Part shown: one piece after another, positions 36,767 to 48,224 of the stretch | How the letters are laid out: the number at the start of each line of letters is the position of its first letter | Position numbering within the stretch: the first letter of the stretch is position 1 | Assembly: GCF_030272615.1 (NCBI RefSeq) | Contig: NC_081413.1 | Span: forward strand, 554,367,136-554,431,135 | Direction of reading: 5' to 3' | Length of the DNA: 64,000 bases | From: Cryptomeria japonica | Taxonomy: Eukaryota > Streptophyta > Pinopsida > Cupressales > Cupressaceae | Notes under the pieces: model-generated | The model's input: the letters and a program-made list of their open reading frames with translations, nothing else | The model's database searches: none | What the model was told of the DNA's origin: nothing | Translations under genes and position numbers: made by a program

Positions 36767-37430
36767 CTAGTTTCCAAAATTGGCTAAGATTAAGGGGGTC
36801 AAATCCTTCACGCATGAAAAACAGACCCTGATTTTTTCATAAAAGCATAACATAGTGTCTGAAGTGCGCATCAAAAATGTCATAGCTAGATTTAGTATTT
36901 TGACAAATACTTTGGCAGAAAGATATTTAAGAGCGAGCACTAGAAGATGTGTAATTTTTTGTTGAGTATTTTTTTTTTTTATGATTTTTGCAATCGAGCA
37001 CATCCTGAAAATTAGGTACCTATCCGTGCGCGAAGCATAAGTTGCACTAAAACAATCAAAAATACAATTATTTTTTTTAAAATTGTAAAGAATCAAGTGC
37101 ACTACAATAATATATAAAGTTTTTAAAATTTGGATAATTATATCAAAAGTTATTAAAAAAATGGTGCACGTATGTCTATGAGAACTATGGAGACACAGGT
37201 AAAAGAAATTCAATAATAATATGTTATTGTTGTTCAAATTTTAAAAAAATTATATGGTTAGAAAGCTCAGAAGATGGGTGAAAATATGGTGGTAATTTTA
37301 GAAGTACCCACTTGATGAAGTGTAAACCTGATGATGACAAAGTCGAGAAACCAAGTTGATAAAATAAAACATGTCAAAAAGGAGGGAAATGGAGGGAAAT
37401 CAAACTTTCAAACCGTAGCTTTGTCATCCA
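36767..37430. other. Left interior of TIR element, no gene recognised
   Basis: AT-rich sequence. A 156-codon open frame on the minus strand (36767-37237) has no recognisable domain, and its composition (Ile, Leu, Phe and Asn rich) is that expected by chance from AT-rich DNA. Confidence 0.5.
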
Positions 37431-37444
37431 GGCCTATTTCCAAG

Positions 37445-37690
37445 CCTAAACAGTCAAAAGCGCGTACGAGGTACCTATGGTATAAAAAGCGCGTACGGGG
37501 TACTTATGGTGTAAGAAGTGCGTATGCTCTATCTTAACTATAAAAAAGCGCGTGCGTATGCTCTATCTTAACTATAAAAAAGCGCGTGCGTGCTATTTTT
37601 ACTATAAAAAACGCTTATGCACTATTTTTACTATAAAAAACGCTTACGCACTATTTTTACTATAAATAGTGCATACGCACTAAGTTTGTT
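37445..37690 (+). repeat. Tandem repeat, ~32-40 bp, GCGCGTACG / ACTATAAAAAACGC type
   Basis: Around seven diverged units. The left ones read AAAGCGCGTACG-GGTACCTATGGTATAAA, the right ones AAACGCTTACGCACTATTTTTACTATA. GCGTACG motifs match those in the right subterminal repeats (41765-42005). CpG-rich units stand out from the surrounding AT-rich DNA. Confidence 0.75.
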
Positions 37691-37858
37691 TAAATTTTGG
37701 GAGTGTGTATAATATTATATTGTATATATAATATGTGTATATACATATAATATATAATTTGTATATAATATATAATATATAATATATATATATGTATATA
37801 GTAATATATAATATTTATATATATATGTGTATATAATAATATATAATATATTAAGTAT

Positions 37859-38640
37859 TGTATATGGTGAAAATGGAAACAACAATGATGAAAGACTAAA
37901 TGGATTCAACCACAAAACCCTAGCCTAACAACAACAAAGATCCACCATAACATATGAAGATTACCTAAGACAATGCAAATCAAATGAAATCACAAAGATT
38001 ATACCATCATATGTCCAATAGGGTTTGAATCTCCATTCTTCTTATCTCCATTGATCTTGCTTGATATATTTGCTCTCAGATTTTATATGTGCACAAGAGT
38101 TCAACAAAGAACAGAAATGTGGTTGCAAGTAGGCTTGATTGCATATGCAAGTTCGAAAGCGTAGTCAGGGCTGAATGCATAGTGAGAGAGTGTTTGATAA
38201 TGAAGGAAGCATCTCCTTATATAGAAGACACTATATGAAATGGAGGGATAAGATTGAGAGGTGTAAAAGAGGTCGGCTATGATTAGAGGGTAGGTAGAGA
38301 AAATAAGAAAATAATGAAAGGGGTAGGTAGTGTAGGAATTAAGAGGTGAATGACATGTGTCATAGGTAGAAAAGGTTAATGAATTAATTGAATAAATAAA
38401 GATTTATTTAATTAATAGAAGAAGTGGGATCAATTAAATAAATAAGATATTTATTTAATTTAGAAAAATGATAATTTAAATAAATAAAGGTATTTATTTA
38501 AATGAGAAATAAGGCTAGAAGAGGATAAACGAATTAATTAAATAAATAAAGATTTATTTAATTAATAGAAGAATTAGGCTAAAGTAATTAAATAAATAAA
38601 ATATTTATTTAATTAGACTGGACAATTTTAGGTGTCTACA
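37859..38640 (-). mobile_element. Solo LTR, 782 bp, perfect AGTAT target duplication
   Basis: TGTATATGG at the left and GTGTCTACA at the right give inverted TGTA/TACA ends, flanked by AGTAT at 37854-37858 and 38641-38645. The minus-strand reading begins TGTAGACACCTAAAATTG, like the LTR start at 15966, so I orient it minus. The right third is rich in TTATTTAATTAAT repeats. It is nested inside the TIR element. Confidence 0.8.
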
Positions 38641-38715
38641 AGTATATATACACACATATGTGTGTATGTATGTGTATTGTCTCCCTCTCTCCCCCTCTCA
38701 AGTGTGTACAAGGTG

Positions 38716-38716
<1 letters not shown>

Positions 38717-38810
<94 letters not shown>
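38717..38810. repeat. (CT)n microsatellite, ~46 units
   Basis: Nearly pure CT run. It produces poly-Ser/Leu or poly-Arg/Glu frames on both strands, which are artefacts. Confidence 0.95.
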
Positions 38811-38813
<3 letters not shown>

Positions 38814-38994
38814 TTCCTCTCCCTCCAATATATCTTCTTTTTGTTTGCATATAGATGAGGTGATAAGAAGATTGACAAGGTGGACGGTTTTGTTTTTTAA
38901 AGAACATAGGATATAATGTAGAACGTTTGAAGAAGATGAATGTATTGGTTTCTTTGGATCGTGTGGATGTATTGGTTGGATAATTGTTATGGGT

Positions 38995-40512
38995 CGTATG
39001 GTGTACTAAGGGGTCATATGGTGTCCTAAGGGGTCATATGGTGTTTTATGATCCCTTAGGATACCATATGACCCCTTAGGACTCCATATGGTGTCGTTAT
39101 GGGTCGTATGGTATCCTAAAGGGTCATATGGTGTTCTATGATCCCTTAGGACACCATATGATCCCTTAGGTGTCATTAGAGGTCATATTGTTTCCTAAGA
39201 GGTCATATGGTGTCCTATGACCCCTTAGGACACCATATGACCCCTTAAGACACCATACGACCCATAACGACACCATATGGTGTCCTGAGGGGTCATAGGA
39301 TGCCATATGACCCCTCAGGACACCATACGACCCATAACAACACCATATGGTGTCCTAAAGCGTCATATGGTGTTCTATGACCCCTTAGAACACTATTTGG
39401 TGTCATTATAGGTCCTATGGTGTGCGAAGGGATCATATAGTGTCCTATGATCCCTTAGGAAACCTTATGACCCCTTAGATGTTGTTAGGGGCCATATTGT
39501 GTTCTAAGGGTCATATGATGTCCTATGACCCCTTAGGACACCATATGGTGTCGTTATGTGTCTTATGGTGTCCTATGACTCCTAGGACACCTTATGACCC
39601 CTTAGGACACCATATGGTGTCGTTAGGGGTCATATGGTGTCCTAAGGGATCATATGGTCTCCTACGACCCATATGACCCATAACGACACATAGGAGGTCA
39701 TATGGAGTCCTCCTAAGGGGTCATAGGACACCATATGACCCCTTAGCGCACCATATGACCCATAATGACACCAAATGGTGTCCTAAGGGGTCACAGAACA
39801 CTACATGACCTCTTAGGACACCATACGACCCATAACGATACCATATGGAGTCCTAAGGGATCATATGGTCTCCTACGACCCCTTAAGACACCATTTGACC
39901 CCTTAGGGCTCCATATGGTATCGTTATGGGTCGTATGGTGTCCTAAGAGGTCATGTAGTGTTCTGTGACCCCTTAGGACACCATTTGGTGTCATTATGGG
40001 TCATATGGTTTGCTGAGGGGTCATATGGTGTTCTATGACCCCTTAGGAGGACTCCATATGACCTCTTATGTGTCGTTATGGGTCATATGGTGTCCTAAGG
40101 AGTCATATGGTATCCTATGACCCCTTATGACACATGCATGGATCCCTAGGATACCATATGACCCCTAAGAATACCAATGACATGAAAAAACACAAAATGG
40201 TGTCCTCCAATTTCAGGTTCTCCTACAACCCCTTAGGACACCATTTGACCCGTTAGGACTCCAAATGGTGTCGTTATGGGTCGTATGGTGTCCTAAGAGG
40301 TCATGTAGTGTTATATAACCCCTTAGGACACCATTTGGTGTCATTATGGATTGTATGGTGTGCTAAGGGGTCATATGATGTCCTATGACCCCTTAGGACT
40401 CCATATGACTTCTTACATGTTGTTATGGGTCATATGGTGTCCTATGACCCCTTAGGACACATGAATGGATCCCTAGGATACCATATGATCCCTAAGAATA
40501 CCATATGACCCT
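38995..40512. repeat. 1.5 kb satellite of a 20-bp unit in both orientations (palindromic array)
   Basis: The unit GGTGTCCTAAGGGGTCATAT and its inverse ATATGACCCCTTAGGACACC alternate dozens of times, with variants such as GTCGTTATGGGTCGTATGG. Each junction is a palindrome centred on CATATG or CCTNAGG. Longer blocks are duplicated in direct and inverted order (compare 39765-39968 with the complement of 39791-39994). The array can fold into many hairpins. Open frames in it are by-products of the unit. Confidence 0.9.
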
Positions 40513-40692
40513 ATAGATAGAGAGAGGGGGAGGAGAGGGAGGGAATGGGAGAGAGGAGGAGAGTGAGATAGAGAGAGATAGAGAGAGAGGGGGGAGACAG
40601 AGATAGAGAAAGGGAAAGGGAGGGGGAGAGAGAGATGGAGAGAAAGAGAGAGGGAAATAGATGGACAGATAGAGAGAAACACAGAGAAGTGG

Positions 40693-40773
<81 letters not shown>

Positions 40774-40840
40774 TGGAAGGAGAGTACAAGAGACTAGAGA
40801 GAGAGAGGTGCGAAGAGAGGGAGAGAGGGAGAAAGAGAGG

Positions 40841-40925
<85 letters not shown>

Positions 40926-41032
40926 AAGTAAAAAATAGAAATGGAGGGGGGAGGTAGGGAGAGAGTGGGAAAGAGATACACTTGATAAAGGAGGAGAGTG
41001 AGATAGAGAGATAGAGGCAGAGAGGAAGAGAG

Positions 41033-41063
<31 letters not shown>

Positions 41064-41211
41064 GTTGATATCTAGAGACTTGATAGAGAGAAGGAGAGAG
41101 ACTTGAGAGAAAGAGAAATGGAGCGAGAGGGGGAGAGAGAAAGAGAGTTGGAAGGAAAGAAATACTTGACAAAGGAAGAGAAAGGGAGGGGGAGGGAGAG
41201 GGATAGAATGA

Positions 41212-41289
<78 letters not shown>

Positions 41290-41480
41290 GAGATAGAAAT
41301 ATTTGAGAGGGGGAGAGAAAGAGAGGGATAGATGAAAGATAGAAAGAGGGTAAGGGAGATGAGAAAGAGAGGGAGAGATACCTGAGAGAGGGAAGAAAGT
41401 AGAGAGGGAGATGCCTAAGAGACAAAAAGGTAGGGGTTAAGGAAGAGAGAGGGGGAATGTAGGGAAGAGACAAGAGAGAT
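40513..41480. repeat. (GA)n microsatellite cluster
   Basis: Almost wholly purine on the + strand, with pure GA tracts at about 40697-40771, 40845-40923, 41037-41063 and 41215-41286, separated by imperfect GGGAGAGA sequence. All frames here are repeats. Confidence 0.95.
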
Positions 41481-41605
41481 AATGTTGATATGAGCATGCT
41501 GATTACTGAAATTTGACTAAGTCTGAAATTTATAAGAATACTCAAAAAACTAGAATCTGCATTATAACTCTCAGAGATCTGGAACCACTCTCAAACATCT
41601 TGATA

Positions 41606-41714
41606 ATATATACATAAAATATAACTTAAAATATAAGAAAGATAAAAGACAAAGTCACATTTCTCTTTGTCTTTTATCTTTCTTATACTTAAATGTTATA
41701 TTTTATGTATATAT
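41606..41714. repeat. Near-perfect inverted repeat, ~50-bp arms, 10-nt loop
   Basis: Left arm 41606-41654 (ending AAGATAAAAGACAAAG) and right arm 41665-41714 (starting CTTTGTCTTTTATCTT) are complementary except for a few positions. It could be a foldback element or a hairpin formed during repair. A hairpin transcript could be processed to small RNAs, but nothing shows transcription. Confidence 0.85.
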
Positions 41715-41764
41715 CCTACTAAAAAACCTAATGGAATGCTAAATGAATTGCATTTTATTGACAA

Positions 41765-42005
41765 ACAAATGCGTATGTGGTTACAAACTAAAACCACGTT
41801 CGGGGTTTTTAGTTTCTAAACCGCGTACGCGGTTTTAGTTTTTAAACCACGTACAGGGGTTTTAGTTTCTAAACCGCGTACGTGGTTTTAGTTTTTAAAC
41901 CGCGTACGCAAATAGTATACTTTAAACCCCGTACGCGGTTTAACTTTGGTTAGGCTTGGCAAAACGAGCCTAAACGCGTACAGGGTTCTTTAAATTTGGA
42001 ATACC
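41765..42005. repeat. Right subterminal repeats with CpG-rich palindrome AAACCGCGTACGCGGTTT
   Basis: About six units containing variants of AAACCGCGTACGCGGTTT separated by TTAGTTT(C/T)TAAA. The version at 41818-41835 is a perfect 18-bp palindrome. Others are one or two changes away (CACGTTCGGGG, CACGTACAGGGG, CCCGTACGCGG), as CpG decay would produce. Subterminal short palindromic repeats are typical transposase-binding regions of CACTA-type elements; that role here is inference. Confidence 0.8.
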
Positions 42006-42085
42006 CCGTGCGCATTTTGTTGTTTTTCATGTTTTTTTTGGGTGTGTCCACTTTTCTAACCACCATCTTTGTGCACTTACCCAAG

Positions 42086-43165
42086 AGTAGAGTGGATTTA
42101 CAAGGTTGATTAGATTGGATTGATAGAATAGTTCACAAACGTTGTACATAATTTGTAAGTATGTATGTTTGTACTTATTAATTTATTTGATTAAAGTATG
42201 TTGTGCACTTCTTAATATAGAACTTTTATTTTACTGTGTTATGTGTGCTTCTTGATTTTTAACCCATTGTCTAACTATTAAATAATTTAGTTATTTTAGG
42301 CTTTACCTTTGATTGATGAGAAAATTTATTGCATTAATACTTCTCTCATCATTTAAATCATTGTAACATTTGTATAATTCAACTATTTCTTAAGTGGATT
42401 CTTCCTTTTCTAATTGTTCTCTTTAAATTTTTAAAATTATTAAACAAAACATTAAACTCAAATTTCCTAGAACATACTAGGTTGATATGCGGATTTGCAA
42501 AAAATTTTAGTAGTTTAAATGCTTTATACTGCTATAACCACTTCTTAATACTTAAGGATTCATTAAACTAGTTTGACTCTATATTTTACTATTACAATAT
42601 TTCTATGGGGTCTAGTACTCGTGTTGTAGAACTTGTTCGTAGCGTAGGGAGATCATGGGTATCTCCTTGCCAATTAATAAGGGCTTCTAGTCTATTACTT
42701 TATCCTATGCATATTTAGTATGCCTCTTCAAGTCAATAATTCGGATGAGCTACCTTTCATTTCATCAAATGTCATTTCCCTCTTAAGTAGGGAAAAGTAT
42801 AATTAAACATATGAAATATTTAGTAAATGTATGTTGTTTGTACTTTTTTACTAATATAGACTTGTTACTTGGGATGTGCAAAGATATAATATAAGGAAAA
42901 TATGACCATTATAAAGCCATAAAGAGAGTTGCTATAACAATATTAGGCAACACTTACATAAAATTTAACAAATGTAAAGATTTGGCTTTACACAAAAACT
43001 TTAGAAGTTCATATCATGAGGCAAAAATTACTACACCAAAACATTAGGTGTAAGTGAATACTATGGGAGGTTCCATTTCATTCCCAAAGTCTCTTGATCT
43101 TTATGGGCCTTATAAGATTTTGGCAAAGTCCCTTTAAAGACATGAGAAACAAAACACAAAAAATG
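42086..43165 (+). repeat. Composite repeat module D, copy 2
   Basis: Continues the composite repeat after the TIR element (GAGTAGAGTGGATTTACAAGG), shorter than copy 1 through internal deletions near 42710 and 42950. It ends with the TCTCTTGATCTTTATGGGCC unit. Confidence 0.65.
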
Positions 43166-43408
43166 TCAAACTTTTTCTATATTTACCTTTCTATAAGTGC
43201 TTTGTTGTTTGATTCAAAAGTGTGATTCACGAGTGATGAGAGGCATGAAAGGAGGCACAATTGAATTGTAAAGATGTTGCGATAGACTCATATAGATCGA
43301 ATACCTTTGATGTCAAACTTTCTCTATGATTCCCTTTCTATAAATGCTTTGTCAGTTGATTCAAAAGTGTGATTCACAAGTGATGAAAGGCATGCAAGGA
43401 GGTACAAG
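43166..43408 (+). repeat. ~146-bp tandem repeat, two units
   Basis: Same units as 21791-22225 (CTTTGTTGTTTGATTCAAAA, GATGAGAGGCATGAAAGGAGG), the second truncated and joined directly to the GTAGCACATAATTGCC start of module A. Confidence 0.7.
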
Positions 43409-44290
43409 TGAAAAATTGTAGCACATAATTGCCAATAACCTTGGCATTCTTCAACAACTCCTCATTCTCTTATCCTTTGTTCTCCATGAATGCCTACCTG
43501 ACGTCATTTCAATATGTGTTTAACGATGCTTGTGAATACAACTTATGAAACTCATATGTGGGAAGGAGATCTCAGATCGGCTCAACTCAGTTTCTAAGAG
43601 TTCTTGTGGTGAGTAAAAGGAAACTTAAGAATATCTTTTGGTAGAGAAATTCAACACAAAAAGTCTTTTTCTGTATGACAAAACTCCATTGTCTACTGCA
43701 TTTTTATGCATTGAGGGATCAAAGGAAGACAATTCAAATTCTTGTTTATCTGACAGCTCCATGAGACTGCGTCAATGCATAACACATGCCCAGCATTCTT
43801 CTGGGGCTTCGACATGAGTTGCATGGTTGGAGGCAAGCATTGCGCAGGAGTGAATGAACATCATACTGAAATTATCTCCACGTACCCTTTTTGATCGCAC
43901 TTGCAATGGCCTTCTTTGACCACACCCTCCACAAGACTCAGTCCATTCTCCACTAGACGCATGCATTCACCAAGACAGTCATAGTTTTTTTGGCCACCTT
44001 TTAGCATTATATGCTGACATTCATGATATCATTAATAAGTCATAATTGCTGAAATTCACACTTAACACCTAAAATCACTATTTAATGGTAGTGGTCAACT
44101 TCATTTAAAATGCTCACAATTTAATGGTAGTATTTAATTTCATTTGAAATGCTTATAAAAGGGGGAAGAGTTTTATATTCTCATAATTTTCATCCATGGG
44201 GGCGAATTTATAGTCAATGTAAAGCATTTTTCAAGTCCATAAATAATGGGAAGCCTAATTTTGATCCTACATAAGAGCTATTTTTTAATT
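43409..44290 (+). repeat. Composite repeat module A, copy 8
   Basis: One of the most complete module A copies, with every landmark from GTAGCACATAATTGCC to TATAAAAGGGGGAAG (44155). Useful as a reference when judging insertions in copies 1, 4 and 7. Confidence 0.8.
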
Positions 44291-45440
44291 TTGGTATAAA
44301 TGTAATTAAAATTGTACTTATAGTATAGCATAAATATAGAAAGATCTTGAGGGAGTATCATTTTTATATTAGTCATGATTAAACACATTCTATAAAGTTT
44401 CTTTTAAATTTTTTATGATAATTTGAGTAGCAAACATCCCATTTGATCAACATATGATATGGCCAAATGAATGCTCACCGTAATTTAAGAATTCATAAAT
44501 GTTCTATTGGTTGAGTGGGATATATAAGATAAGTGGTGTTGAACATATATAAAATTTCTTTGAGGTAAACCATTGAAAAGAGGGACACGAATTAAAATAG
44601 TCTTAGCATGACAAAAAAATGAAGTACAAAGATAGTACAGAGTTAATAGATGCAACATACATTGTCAAATGGTGTGGATCTCTATAATAGATCCAAGTAA
44701 TGAAGGTGTGCTTTCATTCTATATGTATAGATTTTATTTCAAATGAGTATGATTCAAAGAGTGGTTTGATGAATGGTGCATTATAAGTTTAAACCCACAT
44801 GAGATGTATCAACTTTTAGAAGCAATTCAACTCATGAAGATGGAATCATTAATTGACTTTGAACATATCTTGAATCTAGTTCAACTAAGTATTACAAATT
44901 CACAAGTTTTTAAATCTTATTATATAGTATTTTTATCATTTATTAAATTCTTTTTATTAAATATATGATTTAATATAGGGTAATTGTATATGAAGACAAA
45001 AAAGAAAAAAAGAGAGAGTATATTGTTTGAACTTCATTGTGTTGAGAAAAAAAGAAATTGGGATCCCCTATCATAGATGGATAAGGCATGTAGTATCCTA
45101 TATGATTGGTGGTTGTTATTGGAATATGGATAAAAAGGTCCCAATGAATAAGTTTGAAGTGTGCTTGTTCAAAAAATTTGACACGCATAAGAAATTTAGT
45201 TTTACTTTGCCTTTTTATGGCATCAAATCTTCAACTCATCAAGTATGGGGTAGATTGTTGAATAATAACTTATGGAAAGTTCATAAGTCTAACCATAAAG
45301 TAATAGTTAACATTGTAAAGAGTAGAGTGGATTTACAAGATTTAATATGTTTGTTTATTTTTATTCTTTTAGAAAAAGTTATAAAATATTATAAAAAATC
45401 ATTGATTATAGCACCAAGACACGGTTGTAACACCATAGAA
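44291..45440 (+). repeat. Transposase-remnant 3' end and composite tail, copy 8
   Basis: The decayed transposase-like 3' sequence runs to about 44700. The tail follows, with neither repeat C nor the MITE: GTATCAACTTTTAGAAGC at 44807 is the empty site for both. A 139-codon open frame (45027-45446) is longer than in sister copies but has no recognisable domain and no sign of selection. Confidence 0.65.
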
Positions 45441-47746
45441 CAATGATGTTATAGTAAACAAAGAGTGAGGTTTACAAGATTGGTTGGATTGAATTGATAG
45501 AATAACACAAAGGTTGTACATAGTTTGCATGTATGTATATTTGTACTTATTAATTTATTTGATTTAAATATGTTGTGCACTTCTTAATATAGAACTTTTA
45601 TTTTACTATGTTATGTGTGCTTCTTAATTTTTGACCCACTATCTAACTATTAAATAATTTAGTTATTTTAGGTTTTGTCTTGGATTGATGAGGAAATTTA
45701 TTGCATTAATACATCTCTTATCATTCAAATCATTGTGACATTTGTACGATTCAACTATTTCTTAAAGGGGTTCTTCCTTTTCTAATGATTCTCTTTAAAA
45801 TTTTGAAATTAGTAAATAAAATAGTTTAAACCTAAATTTCGTAGAACATACTAGGTTGATATAGATTTGCAATTTTTTAAGTAGTTAAAATGCTTTCTAT
45901 ACATATAACTACTTCTTAATTCTTAAGGATTCATTAAACTAGTTTGACTCCATATTTTACTATTACAATATTTCTATGGGGTCTAATAGTGGTGTTGTAG
46001 ATCTTGTTCGTGTGCTTAAGGAAATCATTGATATCTCCTTGTCAATTAATAGGGACTTCTAGTCTATTACTTTATTGTGATAATTTCACCTCTCACATAT
46101 CTAGTCTCTCCAAAATTACCATCTAAAAAGACTCATCAATCTAAAGAAATAATAATTTTATTTCATGCTTGACAATATTCAACTTGGTGTTCTCACTAGT
46201 ATTTTATTCACTTATTTATAAGCGTGTTTCTATGTTGAATTGACTAGTTTTCTTAGTTCTAGTAAAGAGTAAAAGAGACTACAATTATTGAACTAATTCG
46301 CTTTCATGTTGAAAATTTGATCTATTCTTAAATTATTGACCTTATTCAATGTATAAGAAAATTCTTATACAAGATCATAAATGTAAAAATAATTTCTATG
46401 TAATCTTGTATTTAAACAATTTTGCCCTCTCAAAGCAATTTTAGAATAGTGCCCCCTCTAACACCTCATTTGATATTTCCTCAATAAAATGTCATGAAAA
46501 AGAATCCTTTATTCTATGCATATTTAGTATGCTTCTTCAAGTCAATAATTTAGATGAGCTACATATAATTTCATTAAATTTCCTTTCCCTTTTCAATGGA
46601 GAAAAGTATAATTAAACATATGAAATATATAGTAAATGTATGTTGTATGTGCAAAAATATAATGAACATATTAAATTAGAGAAAAATAAGGAAAATATGA
46701 CCATTATAAAGTCATAAAGAGAGTTGTTATAACAATCCTAGGCAACACTTTCAAACCAATGAATTCAAACATTTGAATGTGTTTGAATGGATGAAATAAC
46801 TAAATTTGGGTGTATTAATGCTATAAAGATATGAGGGAGTGATGAAAAATGAGAAAATTTGATGTTGGATTAAAGTTAAAAAATAAAAGTTAAAGGTTGA
46901 AAAGTTGTCAAAAAGTTGTTGCATGCATGGTAAACTTGCATGCATCCATAGATAAATAAAATTTGAGTTTGGAATAAAATATATAGTTTTATTTATAACA
47001 TATCTAGATAAATAAAATTGAAAAAATGTAAAGATTTGACTTTACACGAAAAGTTATAAGAGTTGTAAAAATAATAGAAATTCCTATCATGGGGTCAAAT
47101 TTACTACACCAAAAAATTAGGTGTAGGTGAATACTATGGGAGGTCCCATTTCATTCCCAAATTCTCTTGACCTTTATGGGCTATAAGGTTTTTGCAAAGT
47201 CTCCTAAGAGACTTGAGAGCAAAAAAATGTCAAACTTTAAAGAAGTAGTTGTCAAAGTTTGTGGTTCCTCAAAATGTTTTGTTTGGACCTACATATAGAT
47301 GTCGGTTTTCTCTATAATTACCTTTCTAAATTTTAACAACTTTAAATTTTGAATGTGCAAACAAAGAAAAAGTTCTTACAAAATGCTTCATTGGTGTTTA
47401 ATGTATTATTTCCAAGAGCCATATTTTCTATTCTACGAGTAGTGGGGCTAAAATAACTACACCAATATGTGAGGGTATGTGGGTGAATGCTAAGGGAGGC
47501 ATTATTTAGTTCCAAAAGTCTATCAATACTTTTGAACTATAGTGTTCTTGCAAAGTCTCTTAAGTGACTTGAGAGAAAAAGAATGCCAAACTTTGATTAA
47601 GCTCACACAATTTTTAGTGTTCATGTAGCCTCAAATCATTTCATTTGAACCTATAGGTGGATATGGGGTCCATTCATAATAACAATTTTGAAAATTTTCA
47701 ACTTGAAATTATTTAACTATGTAAACAACGAATACATTCTTGCAAA
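45441..47746 (+). repeat. Composite repeat module D, copy 3
   Basis: Matches 10261-13030 over most of its length. At 47455 it reads CTACACCAATATGTGAGGG without an insert, giving the empty site of the SINE at 12347. No gene seen. Confidence 0.7.
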
Positions 47747-48100
47747 ATGCATCATTTGAGAGTAGGGTCCCTATATCTCTTTCTCTACCAATTGACCTCA
47801 TGTACAACTCAACTCTCTCTCCCTCTCCCTCCGTCCCTTTGTAGACCTCCACATCTATATCTTTACCTCTCTATCTCTATCTCTTTATATTTGTTCTTCC
47901 ATCTCTCTATATCTCCATTTCTTTCTAACTCTATATCTCTTCCTCTCTACATCCCATATCTCTTTCTCTACCAAGTGACCTTATGTACAACTCAAGTGTA
48001 TGGAAAAAACATATCAAAAATTTATCTTATTGACCTTTCACATATACACCATAAATGTATGAAAAAAATATACCAAATTTTTTTCTAACCTTCCTTTTGC
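47747..48100 (+). repeat. Pyrimidine-rich CTCTATATCTCTTT low-complexity block
   Basis: Degenerate TCTCTATATCTC tract bracketed by a direct repeat (ATATCTCTTTCTCTACCAA with TGACC...ATGTACAACTCAA) near 47771 and 47957. Confidence 0.75.
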
Positions 48101-48224
48101 CCGTCTTCGACATACCCATTGCAAACCAAAATGCAATTGCTAGTTATCTCGATTTGTGAGTGATTGTGGAAGGCATCAAAGTTGCACCAATCCATTGTGT
48201 TGGCATCCCACATTTCTGACGTCA

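Larger units (their letters stand above)
36610..42082. mobile_element. 5.5 kb DNA transposon with inverted ends, AAG duplication and nested repeats
   Basis: The left end ACAGTAAGTGCACAAAG and the complement of the right end GGGTAAGTGCACAAAG share a ~22-bp inverted repeat GTAAGTGCACAAAGATGGTGGT. AAG flanks both ends (36607-36609 and 42083-42085), and sister copies near 10195 and 45310 show the uninterrupted ...TAAAGAGTAGAGTGG site. A 3-bp duplication plus subterminal CpG-rich repeats fits a CACTA-like or similar element, although the ends do not read CACTA. No transposase was recognised, and part of the interior is younger insertions and satellites. Confidence 0.7.

Noticed and set aside
36767-37237. 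156-codon minus-strand frame
   Set aside because: No domain recognised, AT-driven composition, lies inside a transposon; chance is the simplest explanation.
37445-37690. CRISPR-like alternating repeats
   Set aside because: Units are adjacent and diverged without unique spacers, and the context is a plant transposon.
38628-38916. Six overlapping open frames across the CT repeat
   Set aside because: Dinucleotide repeat artefact.
39479-39994. Open frames with identical protein sequences on opposite strands
   Set aside because: They result from the inverted 20-bp satellite unit, which reads the same on both strands; not a gene.
40473-41545. Long open frames on both strands (Ser/Leu-rich or Arg/Glu-rich, up to 157 codons)
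   Set aside because: They are translations of (GA)n/(CT)n microsatellites. Several frames are open at once on both strands.
45027-45446. 139-codon frame in the composite tail
   Set aside because: Sister copies of the same sequence are broken at different places and no family is recognised; treated as repeat.
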